From Gracilaria domingensis (taxonomy: Eukaryota > Rhodophyta > Florideophyceae > Gracilariales > Gracilariaceae), in NCBI GenBank assembly GCA_022539475.1, contig VCMS01000120.1, positions 62,001 to 126,000 on the forward strand: DNA of 64,000 nt. The letters run 5' to 3'. The notes below the pieces were generated by a model, which had not been told where the DNA came from, did no database searches, and was given only the letters and a program-made list of their open reading frames with translations. This document shows, one piece after another, positions 21,212-32,715 of the stretch; position 1 is the first letter of the stretch, and each line of letters starts with the position of its first letter. The translations under genes and the position numbers were made by a program.

Positions 21212-24200
21212 TTACGAAAGTTTGGTGATTGGATGGTAGTGTAAACGAGCTCGGGGATTGCGATAGAATCTGTTAATGTAGAATCGGTGGAACTTCCAGT
21301 GCAATGGAGGGAAAAAGGATCGTGCGGGATAGTTTCGTCGGAGGATGTGTACCGAGCCTTTGATCGAAGAGAATGGGACGAGACCGAACCATGGGGGTAC
21401 AGATGCAGTTGTTGACCGTTTTAGAGAATTGGAGGTTTGCAATGTGTGATCTTCCTCGTCATCCGTGGCCCAGCGGACGGAAATGCAGTTCAAGGATTCG
21501 TCAATGTTATCCAACGGCTCCGTTACCTCGAAGAAGCGAACAAAGGCAAATTCAGAATCGGAATTGCTTTGGTTACATCTGCTAAAGCGAACCAGGGCAA
21601 AGACTTTGCATACCCATGCGGTCGGGAAGTCACAACCGGGAGGAGGAGTTCCATTAACCAGGACGGTAGAGAATTTTGGGGACTTGGAAGGGCCGAAAGA
21701 AGTGGTTGCAAAAATACGTTCACACAAAGAGACCTCCGGCTCTCGCAGTCTAATGCATTGAAAGTGACGATCGTAGTCATCCAGCGAGGGGCAGTACCCA
21801 GAAACAATGTAAGCGGAGTTAACGACGGTGATTTTGATGTCATAGGGGTTGTCCAACGGTTGAAGAGTTTCTAAGCTTAGGGTACGGAAGGAAGAGAGGG
21901 CGTCGCGAAAGATTTGGTTGATGAACTGCAATGTAGTTTTGGAGAACAAATCTGTGAGAGCAGATGACGGGACGTTTGGATGGGACCGTAGATACTTGTC
22001 GGCCGTGATGATGTCGAAGAGGGAGAATGAACTACCATCACGAACCATGGAGGGACACCGCTGCGACAAACGACTGGCCGAGTTGGTAGACATGGAGAAG
22101 TGTTTCCTTACCGAGATGGAGTGTAAGAAATCCTGCGACTCTTGGATTGAGTCCACTGTTTCCTTATGCGCAGTTGATCTTCTGCGAGAGGTACGGCGGT
22201 AGTGGTTCTTGAAGAGGAGATGCGCGTGCTCGTACACACCTGCATCACCGAAATGGAGGCCTCCGTATCGACGGATGTCTGGAATGATGTGATCCAGGAG
22301 ATGGAATTTGAGAGTACGAAAGTTGGAGGCCTGGTATGGACCCAAAACTGAGACAGTTTGAGTCTTGAAGTTCTTGATGAGAGTCTCCAAAGAGCGTAAG
22401 CGATCATCAGTCCATTCTGGGGCAGTGTGGTAGTGAAGAACGTTATTGACGAGATCGACGTAAGAGGTGAAAATGGTGGTTATTGGGGCGGGAGATACTT
22501 CACCGCAGCAACGGTCGAAGAATGCACCGATGAAGGGGAAGACCATGTCGAGGGCGCGATAGTCCTTTGCTTCTAGCATGCCTCTGATTCCGTCAGTGGT
22601 GAAGAAGCCGTTGAGAGACTTACCCTTTTCAGATGTCGAGAAATCAATATGAAGCCCTGGAGCCGGAAACGAGCGTTCGATGTCAGCTAGGATGGAGTTA
22701 GCGTGAGTAAGAATAGATGTTCTGATGGACCGAAACGACCTGGAGGATCCATTGAAGCCCACGGAAGTGTGAAGAGAATCGGACTTCAGGTGTTCGATTG
22801 TGGCGAGTTTGATGAGTTTAGAGATGCCAAGGTGAAAGTTGTGAAGGGGCTCGAAGGAGAAGATTGAATAAGGAGTGAGCAGTGAAGAGATGTTGAGAAG
22901 AGGGTAAGATTCCAGAAAGGACTTGTATGGAGAGAGAGAGGTGGAGTGGAGAAGTTCTGCAGCTTCTTCTTTGAGGTTCCTTGCAACCCGTGGTCTATGG
23001 GAGAGGAGAGCAGAATCTGCCTCGAGAAGTAGGTCATCATGTCTTTTTCTGGTTTGCAAAGTGTGTGAGAGGGTTCGCTCTGTGAGAATAGGTTGGTAGA
23101 GGTTGAGTTTTGAACGAGGGAGGAGACACCGGTGGCAGGGTTTGCTTGGCTTTGTGCCATGAAGTACTGCGAGAATGTCCTTGGCTTCGGGGATGTCAGC
23201 GCTGTAGTTGGAGATGACTGGATGGCATTGACGAAGGACTCCTTTGGCGTCGCGGAAGGGAAAACCCTTTATACCGATATGATACAGAGGTTTGAGGGTT
23301 TCTAGGGACTCCTGGACGAGCTACATGCGCACAATGCGGGTCACGCTGGGGGTTGAGGGAGCGACTTCCAAGGAATCTGTGTCAGTGGAGGACGAGTCGG
23401 AGGTGAAGGATGTGGGTATGTATCCGACGAGTGTGTAGTTCTGCGTGATGCACTTTCTGCGGAAGGAGTCATTGAAATTGAGGAGGGTGATGTGAAGAGG
23501 ATACGACGTAACAGAAGAACTTTTGAAAGAGGTGGAAGACTTGTCTGAATATAGTTGAACGAGGCCGACGAACGAGTCTGTGCCGGTGATACTGGGATCG
23601 TGCCAGATGACGTCGGGGTCCGGAGAATGCATGATATGCCTCTTGATAGTCGGGACGACATGGCGGCCGAGTTCCGAAGCCATAGGGTGTGCGATTGCGG
23701 TAGTTCCTGTTCTTGAAGCTTGTTTGACTGGATGAAAGAAGGAGTTGCTGTGGGATGCGAGACAAAGTTGTTGTAGGAGAACCTGAACGCGGTCCCTGAG
23801 GTAGAGGGTGGCGGAGAAGTTATGGTTTTTGTCATGGATGATGGTTGAGGTGAACCCAATGGAGCTGACTGTTTCTTCGAAGATTTTGGAGTGCAGTTTC
23901 AGACATTCGGCAGCGGAAGTGATGGAGGTCTGGAAGAGGGAAGAGGGAAAGGTGGATTGCTTGAGAATGTTGATGAGCTCGTCAGCAGAACGCTTTCCGA
24001 GTTTTGTGGCGATGGAGGATATGTAGGTGACGAGGTTATGGATGTGGTCTTTCTGTGAGGGTGGAGAGGGGGAGAAGGCGTTACCTGAGCCTGTGGAAGG
24101 GGACTGGGAGGCGAGTTGGTGATGCGGGCTGAGTATCTGTGCTGCGTCGGATGAGCGTAGGGAGAGCGCAAGCTGTTCCTGGAGATAAGGGTCGTCGTCT

Positions 24201-24427
24201 GCGAGTGCTACGTTATCGGACGGGCGGTTAGAGGGGGGAAAGGAAGGGGGTTCGGTGTTGTTGAGTCTGCGGCGCTTGGTTCGGGGAGGGAAGTGGGATC
24301 CTCGATGAGGTGTTGGGGTGAGAAACGGGTTTGGGTCATTCCTGTGTCTGCATCGCTTCTGATGCTGGGCGAGAGAGGCGAGGGACTGTGTATGGAATGA
24401 GCAGCGGGGGAAACAACAGTTGTGCAT
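21212..24427 (-). pseudogene. Plavaka-type transposase, copy B, one in-frame TAG
   Basis: A 1071-codon frame, continuous except for TAG at 23321-23323 (codon 369). The N-terminal finger is C-x3-C-x12-H-x3-C (CCFPRC...QHQKRC). Catalytic D295 lies in QLYSDKSSTSFKSS, D411 in HPVISNYSADIPEAKD followed by PCHRC, and E733 in LHFGDAGVYEHAHLLFKNHY. This is the DDE layout of Plavaka/CACTA-like transposases, which excise and reinsert the element in the nucleus. The C-terminal 150 residues are basic and aromatic (FPPLHWKFHRFYINRFYRN). The TAG replaces a Gln found in the diverged copy at 13.7-15.7 kb and is shared with copy C. A possible 68-bp 5'-UTR intron (AG-GTACGT...CCTGCAG) lies just upstream. Apart from the TAG the gene looks whole. 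Confidence 0.8.
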
Positions 24428-24798
24428 GGCTGGGTGAGAGGGTATGAAAGTAGTGAGGGAAGTTGCTTGCAGAGGGAGGTCCGTGGTGATGGTGCGGCGC
24501 AGGATCTTGGAGCACCCTGCAGGGGAGAGTATAAAGTGTGTTTATTTGCCACCAACTCCATCGTGCACGTGATCGTTTACGTACCTTTCCTGCATGTTTC
24601 AGTGTGGGGAGGATTTCGAACTTTTCTGAACACAACTTTCAAAAATTTTCGCGGACGGCGCATTACGCGGCCGGCGATGATTGACGTACAGTGTGGCTGC
24701 GATTGAAGTTCTTCTTCTGTGAGCTTCAGTGGCGTTGCCTCTCAGAGTCCTGTCCTGGGATGTGAAACGTGCGAAACAGGTAAGTCGAGGCGTAAATG

Positions 24799-25220
24799 TT
24801 TGATATGGCGAATATGCGCGACTCTGACCAGTGTTTTTGCGCGGCGGCGGCTGTGTGCGAGAATGAGCGCGACAGGTTCATGAAGCTGCAGCGTGCGGAA
24901 TCTTTGGATTGGAACCGGAGTAGTTCTGGTTTTTTATGTTTGGGATGCGTACTGAATGGGTTCAATGTAAGTGAGACCTTTTGATGCTGATGGTGTTTGC
25001 GAAGTCTAACTGCGGAACGTTACGTGATTTTGCGAGACGCACGGAGAGGATTTGGAAGCAGTTTAGCGTGAATGTCTTGGGCGGGGGCCTATGGGTAAGT
25101 TTGAGAAGCTTTTTGTTCGACTTTTGATGTGAATGCTAACTGGATAATGTTGTATGCGTATGCGTAGGGCTTTTGGGACAGTTTGATGCGTGTTGTCGAG
25201 GGTATAGGTGAGGTAGGGGA
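24799..25220 (+). other. candidate small spliced gene divergent from the transposase
   Basis: The first exon reads MFDMANMRDSDQCFCAAAAV to GCVLNGFN and ends at GTAAGT. An intron with a TCTAAC branch-like motif leads to RTERIWKQF and VLGGGLW, ending at GTAAGT. A second intron with GCTAAC and a TGCGTAG acceptor leads to GFWDSLMRVVEGIGEV, ending at GTAAGT. A related exon-like block (DFRDSLIRVFEAIGEV) with its own GCTAAC/TGTGCAG intron lies at 25.7 kb, so the region arose by duplication. The same arrangement is conserved in copy C (minus strand, 45518-45097). The splicing is inferred from sequence only. Confidence 0.35.
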
Positions 25221-25514
25221 CACATGGTAAGTAGATGAGTGTTCATTTGAGAATGTTTCGAAGAGCGAAGAGTTAGCTAACGGGATATGTGACTGCGCGG
25301 CGGGGGCTGATTGCGAGAATGAGCGCGATAGGTTCATGGAGTTATAGCGTGCGGGATCTTTGGATTGGAAGTGGAATGGGGATGGGGCGGAAGGCCGTGG
25401 TTTACTTCGTTTCCTATGTGTAACGTGTTTTTTAGGTGAAGTGGATAAGGGAGAATGGTTACGATGTGGCTGGGTGGTTGGGCTTCTAGAGGAATCATGC
25501 TAATGACCCTGAAG

Positions 25515-25616
25515 TCTGACGAACAAGAGTTTGGGGTCATGGAAAGAATGATTACCTCAACGGAGGCCTTCCAGGTAATCAGTCTTTGCCATTACTCCAA
25601 ATTCTTGTTCGTCAGA
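25515..25616. repeat. 102-bp hairpin in the 5' region of copy B
   Basis: Arms of about 44 bp start with TCTGACGAACAAGA and close with TCTTGTTCGTCAGA; they are imperfect inside, with a loop of about 15 bases (CAACGGAGGCCTTCC). The same hairpin is present in copy C at 44700-44801. Confidence 0.75.
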
Positions 25617-26551
25617 GTTCGGTGTGGATGGCAAGGTACGCGTCGGGGTAAGTACGAGATGTTTTTTGTTCGAGTTCTGATAAGAATGCTAACCGGTTAC
25701 TGTTTTATGTGTATGTGCAGGATTTTCGGGACAGTTTGATTCGTGTTTTCGAGGCTATTGGTGAGGTAGGGACACATGGTAAGTAGATAAGTGTGCATTT
25801 GGGAACGTTTCGAAGATGGAAAAGTATCTAACGGAGTATTTGACTAGCTTGTGTTTGTGCATGTGCAGGTGCGTTGGATGGCAATGGATCAGTGGCGGTG
25901 CTGGAAATTGTGCAGTTGAGATGTTTTCGAGGGAGTTGGGGAGATGAAGATGGCGAAGAATGTTTAGGTAAGTGTGTTTATTTCCATGTTGGGATGGACG
26001 AAGAGACTAGGCAACAGAAAACTAACCAAGGGGATGCCTACATTGAGGGCAACGAGAGCATTTTCAGGGTATCTATTCGGTGAATTTCCATGCGTAATTG
26101 TCTTCCAAATGATACAGGGCTTCTTTGGTGATGTCAGAATGGATTTTCGGGGGTGGGAAGTAGGGTGGAGATGTGTACGATGACCGGTTTGGACCTGTTT
26201 TCATGTGGTGCTATAACTTGCATGAACCTGCAATACTGCATCAATAACATTCATTTCTGCTAGGATGGAACTTCCACCATGCTTTCGGACCGATGGCTCT
26301 TTTGGACCGATGGACCGGTAGTACTAGTGAACTAGCAGAAATGGAAGTTAGTTCTAAGATTCTAGCAACTTTCATATTTCTTAGAAATAGCTCGTAGTTT
26401 GAAAGTCAAGCCTAGTATTCAATTCAAACAATACTGCAGAATCTGGAGTTTACTCTAGTTTTTCTTCCACTTCAAACTTCCACTAATCGCAATTTAACAT
26501 ATGAAATACTAGCATTTTTTTTCTGCGAGTTTGGGACTGTAAACTAGCATC

Positions 26552-26567
26552 CCGGAAACACAGACGC
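26552..26567 (-). repeat. transposon terminus, copy B
   Basis: CCGGAAACACAGACGC, the exact reverse complement of the 43750 terminus. Sequence outside it differs from that outside the other ends, which fixes the element boundary here. Confidence 0.75.
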
Positions 26568-27190
26568 AATAATAACAATAAAAGAACAGAAAAGATGCCG
26601 TGACGACGGTCTAGAACTTCTCAGTGGTAGAGGTCGGATGACTAGCCCGGAATTGCGGCGGTTTGCCCGATTAGGGACGAAAACCGTTCACAAGCGTCAA
26701 GAAATTCAGATCCAGAAGCCTCCTTGAGGTTTACTTCCCGTACAGTGGCGGCAAGTGCCGCCACCTATATAGGGCACTTGAAAATATCAACTAGAAATAT
26801 CTAACTATCCGGCGCTGCTGGCCAACATCCTACACGTGTGAAACCGTAGCAGACTTGCCACGGCGCACCCGGCATCGGGCCAACTCAGCACACGTGTGCA
26901 GAAACACTACCCTTCCTAGGCATACCCCAAAATAGGGCCACTACTACAGTAGCCTCTCATAACATGAGGTGTCGAAGACGGTAACAGATCAACAAACTAT
27001 GAAAAACACCTTGGTGCATCCCCATAAAGGGCGTTTTGCTCTACACCATCTTCGGGTGGTTTTGAACACGGTGACTAGCTCTTTTGTGTAAATCTCCACA
27101 AAGTACAAACATTGCAAGCTCCCGCCGTTAAGATGCTGAACGAAGTTCGTCGAGGCCGACTCCATGTCTGACTGAAGTCGCTACAACATT
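26568..27190. other. no supported gene
   Basis: Flank of copy B. A CACACGTGTG-like motif occurs twice; no coding frame was recognised. Confidence 0.4.
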
Positions 27191-27254
27191 TTTGTGGCGT
27201 TTGCTTCTCGTTGCGGATCGGGATGCCCTGGGCTCGATTCTATACGCGCGCAGT

Positions 27255-29402
27255 CTATTCAGATATGAGTCGCAGCAAGAGAGACAGCCACAACTGAAAG
27301 CGAGTAAGCCACCAAAGCATTCGCGACTTGCGGAAGTGGCGAGATTTCACTGCGAAGGAACTAGCAGGACTCCTAATGGTATTCTTAACACCGAACAGCT
27401 CTCTACATTCGGATGCGGCGGATGTGAGGTATGGGGGAACGCTGCATTTCAAAGACTTCTGTGTTGGCGCCGACGGACATTGGCGAGCGCGAGGGATCTA
27501 GAGTTGGAAGTACAGAGCGCAGTCCATTACTCTACGGGAGCTGAAAGCAGTACGGCTGTTTCTTTCCGAACGTTTGGGTCAAGAGGCTCAGTCGAGAGGA
27601 TTTTGCAGCATGCTGGTGCACTTGAACAACCCAGACGTAGTGCATATCACCAATGCCTTTGTTTTGTGCAGTCTCGTACTGATGATGGAGTTACGGAGAC
27701 ATCAAAGTCGTCCTGAACCGATTAAGGCAGAGAATTCGGTCCGATTGGTTACCATTGACGTAGATATCAGACGAAGAGAATTTTTTATTTGTTCTAAAGG
27801 AGGAAAAAGAACATTTGATTGCGGAGGCCACTATGCACTTTTCAAATCAGGGACCCTTATATCGCAGGAGTGCTTAAAAGGTTTTGTGAAGCATTATGTC
27901 GATCACCTCCGCGTTGCTAGAGAAAAACAAATGCAGTTCAAAAACAATCATCCCGGATTTTATCCGACGCAACCGTGACATAGCCCTAAAAGGTGAAACC
28001 AACTTGGAAAATGCCTAGCCCAGGCCATTCCACCAGAACATATAGCTTCACACTTCGCCAAACTGAGACAAGCTTACCAGGAGTACGACATACCTAGCGC
28101 AGAGCAAATATTTAACACCGATGAAAGCGACTTTTCAACGCGAACAGCAAGTAGAGCCACGTTCAGAGGCGTTCTTCTTTTCCGCCGGTGGAAGAAATTC
28201 TGTCGAGCTCAAATGGTCTGCCAACGCGCAACATGTCACAATAATGTCTGTCGTCTCCGCTGAAAGGCAAGGCGTGGACACCTCTTGTTGTTCTTTCTGG
28301 TGTTTGTTCGAAATATCCAATTAGAGGGGATGGAAAACGGAAAACGCCCTCCGGTTAGTTGCCGTTTAATGCACGCACAGCATATCGAACTCTTGCTGAG
28401 GTTGAGAACCATATATTCCACCAATGGGTTCAGTGGTTTCTAGAGGAGAAAAAGGATTTGTTTCAGAAACGCAAATATATTCTCGTCACGATCGATGGTT
28501 ACGTGGCATATTGCACTTACAAAGCATTGAAACTGATCAAGGAAAACAGTAATGTCGCAATTTGACTTCCGGCACACAGAAGCAACAGAAACCAGGTTTC
28601 GGATTACACAGTCTTCAGTTCATTCAAGAACAAGTTTTGAAACAGGCTGAAAGAACGCATGCTGATCCAAGATAAAGCTTCTCGGAACCATATTTGCACG
28701 TTTTTTGACATACTTAGCAAGGTGTACATATACGCTTTTCGAGGCACAAATAATGGTAACGGTTTCATGACTTATGATGTCTGGTACTAGCAGACTAAAT
28801 TCCCAGGTCCATATTTTATTATCACATGTGGTTTGACGAGCAACGGTGATTATTGCGATCATACACAGCCTTCGAGGCCTACTTGGAACTTGTAGAAGAA
28901 TTCAAGAACAAAAGAAATATATTGAACACTGACGGTGGTGTTTTGGAGAATGACAGTCTCAACACGCGTGGGGCGTCGTTGCTAACGTGGAGAGGGACTT
29001 TGAAGGACCTCGAAGACCGCAAGGAAGCTCGCGATGCAGCAGAGACAGAGAGAGAAGCGCGAGCAGCAGAAGAGTAGAGGGGCAGGATTCGGCGTGCGGG
29101 GGAGCTGGGTAAGCGATAAGCAAATTGTGCGCAGCGCGCTGTCGACTTCTAAGTTCGACGCCAGGCGGGGAACGCGGAAAAGACGCAGCGATAGGCTGAT
29201 CGAGAAGAACGTGCAGCACCGTCTTCGCACAGACGAGAGCAGAAAGAGCAGCAGCGGTTTTGGAGAGAAGCAACGCGTGCGTGGAAAGCCCAATAACAGG
29301 ATCAGACGAGGGCAGAGAGGGCAGCTGCAAAAGCGGATGTGGTGGCCCAGAACGAAGCTGAGGAGCGAGTGCATGCGGCGAGAGTTTAATGGCGGCCTAT
29401 GA
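27255..29402 (+). pseudogene. pogo/CENP-B-like (DDE_1) transposase relic
   Basis: Blocks in several frames follow the order of pogo/jerky transposases: a G-x-LISQECLKGFVKHYV helix (27.8 kb); FIRRNRDIAL; QIFNTDES with the first Asp (28.1 kb); HQWVQWFLEEKK, then ILVTIDGYVAYCTYKALKL with the second Asp (28.5 kb); and LPAHRSNRNQVSDYTVFSSF, matching LPAHxSxxxQPLDVxVF with the third Asp (28.6 kb). An Arg/Glu/Ala-rich tail to 29.4 kb resembles the family's C-terminal coiled coil. At least four frame changes and stops are present. The N-terminal HTH is unclear. Confidence 0.65.
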
Positions 29403-31974
29403 AAGAGATGTTACTTTTCCGATCGCGGACGGCCAGGTGCGTCTCAAGGACGGTATCGGTTGCTCGCAGATGCTGCGGAAATCGAGATCAAATCGCCATT
29501 GAACGCTAAAAGTAAATAAATTCTTAACCGATTCTGTCCCTGGTTGTGGTAAGTAGAGGCTTCCTGGGGTGCTACGTATGTCAATTAGTGATGGCGCTCT
29601 CACTCTTTATTGCCATCAAATATAGCCTTTTGATCTTGCCTACGGTTTACCAAATACAAGGCCTCCATTCTGGCAACGTTTGAAAACTTTCGTTCACAGA
29701 AAGCTAAGGAATTTTTAATTTTCGTGTAAGTGTCCCACTTCTGGACACCTGCTGATACCATGCTTATATGGGCGTCTGATCTCTTCTGAAAAAAGCAGTT
29801 AGCACTGGATGAGTGCGAAATTCTTCCGCATTGGCGGTGGGGCTGGCGAAGAGACATAAAGATCATTCAAGAGCACCTAGCTGGCGCGGTGGCGCCTCAT
29901 ACGATAGTGCGACTGCCTCAGCGTGCGTCTCTTTCGATGGCTATAGCATGCGACGCCCAGTAGCCCATTCTGCACTTCTAGAGCATCGCTTGGACAAACT
30001 AGCTGCCTCTGACTACTTGCCGAGATATGCTCTAGACGACTGTGCAATTAACAAGCTTCGCAGCCGTTCAGAGCAAAAGGCCTCAAAAGTCTCATAGATA
30101 TTAACTCAATCTTCGTGTGTATGTACCGTGACTGCTTACGCAATGGGTTCTTGGAAGAAATTCGTATCTTGAGAGACACGCTCGCCTTCCCAGAAAGGTA
30201 GTTACAATACTACTGGTTACGGTGGCTATGACAGAACCGGGGGATACTCTCAATATGGCGGATGAAAGGGCTTTGCAAGGAAAAAATGATTCATTTGTTG
30301 AAAGTGGTTCACGAATTTCTAGTCATTTAAACTCGAGGCTGATCGTGTATAGTTCATAAGCAATTCCGCTTGATCCAAAAATTAGAAATAGCCTGGATAC
30401 CGTGGCTTACCATATAAGGAAGAAATCCTTAATTGAAAAGAAAAAATGTTTGGTGCTCTTTTTTTCAAGATAAGAGTGTTTATTCGAAAATTGAACTCAG
30501 AGTCGGTAATGTTCTGAGAAATTCGGAAAGCGCATGTCACAGGAGCGAACCAGTAGCTGAATAGAACGGAAAACCAACAGCCAACTGAGATATAACTAAT
30601 TCATCTCACGGAGATCAATCTCTTCCTTAAAAAATGCACCAAAGAAGATCCACCAGATGTCCAGACACGAGAGTCGGAAGATCTCATCAAAACCCTCCTA
30701 AAAAGAGACTACGATATTCTTGAGTTCGATGGGGATCTACTGGGAACGAACAGTCGAAGCAGACGACCAGCCTCTTAATGGGATCCTAGGTGATACTGTG
30801 AAACATTGTACTTCTGCGAAGAACAAACAAATAATGACATATGGTACGTTCTATATAGCGCAGGAAAAAGTGTACATCTCTATGGATAAATTACGACTAC
30901 CGTTCTAAAATGAGCCAAGAACTGAGTACAGACAGCAAGTAGGTAACCGACGATGATGGGGATGAAGTCAAAATACAGCTCCTAAACCCCAAAAACGTAG
31001 AAACAGCTGCATTTGAGATTCGGTCCTCACAAAGAACGCTAAAGAAGCAATTAGTTCTGCTTCGCCTGGTAAGTGTTGGCTCATACAAAACCGGAATACT
31101 AGCGATGCTGTCATTCCGTGGCAGTTTGAGGGAATTATAAGAATCTTCCAATACTCTCAATCACCTATTCTCGCGTTTAAGGGAAGCTTGAGAAGGCAAC
31201 CGCCGCAGTTCAACAACCAGCACATGCGCTACACGCGCTGAACGGTTGCCACCAGATCGATTGCAGTGGTCACTGCGGAGGGGGTAATGGACACTTTTCG
31301 AGAAAGTATTGTAGCATCGGCGGCAAGAACGTATTACTCAGCACCAAAAGCGCCGGCATGCACTACGGCTTCGCTAAAAGTTCAAACGGCTGCGAAATTT
31401 TGACGTAATCAAATTGACAGACGTTTTCTCCCTTGCGACAGCAATTGCGACAATCAGACTCAGTGATATGTTTTGCAACTATAAGGTGTGCTTGCGGTGA
31501 ATACGCGGGTTTGCTGCACTGCAAAAGCATCCATGCGAACAGGAGGAGGAAATAAGAAAAACAATGGTTCCTCGTTTGTGTCGTTCTTTCCGGTTGGATC
31601 TGTTAGCAGCGTCGTCACAAGTGCGACGGTGTCTGTAACGGCAACAGTTTGAGCGAATTCTCTTGTGACAGCACATGGAGGAGCGCTCGTGGGGAGAACA
31701 ATTGAAACGGCTCTTGTGGAGTCGTCGTTTTCACAAGCTTTCGTAGCCACGACGGCGACTTCCATGGCAACGGTCGCGGAAGGTGGCTAGCGTTGTAGCA
31801 AGTAGGGCGAGAGTTGGTGCGACTTGCAGCACCGGCGGCAGCGGCGCCGACGGCAGCCACGCCTTCTTTTCTGGTTTTTGGTTTGAATTGAATGTTGTTC
31901 ACGAATTGTCATCGCTCATAGAGCGGGGACAAAGTTTGATACATTTTGACCAAACGTGGACAACTTCGAACTGT
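29403..31974. other. no supported gene; decayed sequence
   Basis: Only short frames. One around 30.61-30.77 kb (EDLIKTLLKRDYDILEFDGD) looks coding-derived but cannot be identified. A Cys/Gly/His-rich stretch near 31.25 kb was noticed without further support. Confidence 0.4.
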
Positions 31975-32360
31975 CTTTTACGGATCTTTGTAGATGAAAG
32001 CGTGATCGAATTCGGACAGAATGCACCGTCCCTGTCTTTGTGTGGAAAGGCTTTTATGTGCTGTAGAAAATCTTCGAGGAGTTCGACGGTATTGGTTCTT
32101 GAAAAGAAGAAGTGCTTTTTCATACACAACGGCATCGCCAAATTGTAGCCATCCGTATTGGTGTAGGTCTACAATGATGTCTTCAAGGAGCTGGGACTTA
32201 AGTGTATCAGAATTGGAAGCATTTTATGAACCCTGGTTGGAGACGATAAGGGACTTGAACTTTTGAATTATGGTTTCTACGGAGCGGATGCGACTATTCG
32301 TCCATTCTTTGGTTCTGTAGATGTGGAGAACGCTTTTCATTACTTCACTTCGCTACGGAG
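31975..32360 (-). pseudogene. Plavaka-type transposase remnant, copy D
   Basis: The minus strand reads VLHIYRTKEWTNSRIRSVET, then LEDIIVDLHQYGWLQFGDAV, then VYEKALLLFKNQYRRTPRR and STAHKS. These match the block around the catalytic Glu of copy B (VLHYHTAPEWTDDRLRSLET, LHFGDAGVYEHAHLLFKNHY, RRTSRR). One stop lies inside. A terminus-like, CTAG-rich stretch at 33.9-34.15 kb in the same relative orientation may be its right end. Confidence 0.7.
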
Positions 32361-32715
32361 CTGACGCTTTGCGCTCCACGTGCCTCTGCGATAATAAAAT
32401 GTAGTCAAAAATTTTTGGATACGTCTTCGATACCCTCAAAGGTACTGGAAGAGGGTCCGGTGGCTGCTTCTGAGGAGTTCGGTACCTCTTCTTTAACTTC
32501 GCTTTCAGAAATTGCAACCAACTCTGAATCCATTTCGAGTGGGTTTGTAAGGAGGGAAGTCGGTAGTGGAGTGCACGATTGCTACTCTTGAGGTTGGATG
32601 CGTTGGGCCAAGAGATCAACCAATATGCCGAACTGCTCCATTTTCTGGCTTTGCAAAGATGCAATCGCACTTGCCGCGTTTATCTATCCGAGTTTAGGTT
32701 CTAAGAATTTTTAGA

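Larger units (their letters stand above)
18643..26567 (-). mobile_element. Plavaka-type DNA transposon, copy B (core)
   Basis: The right end is the 16-base terminus at 26552-26567, shared with 43750 and 56980. Inside come CTAG-rich subterminal motifs, a 5' region with a small divergent spliced gene and a hairpin, the transposase, and the convergent second gene. From 26567 to about 20750 it is nearly identical to 43750-49580 in opposite orientation. The left end is not resolved; it lies at or beyond 18.6 kb. Confidence 0.75.

Noticed and set aside
27192-27716. 174-residue plus-strand frame as a gene of its own
   Set aside because: It is low-complexity and Arg/Ser-rich, and runs out of frame with the pogo-like blocks; probably part of the relic's decayed 5' region.
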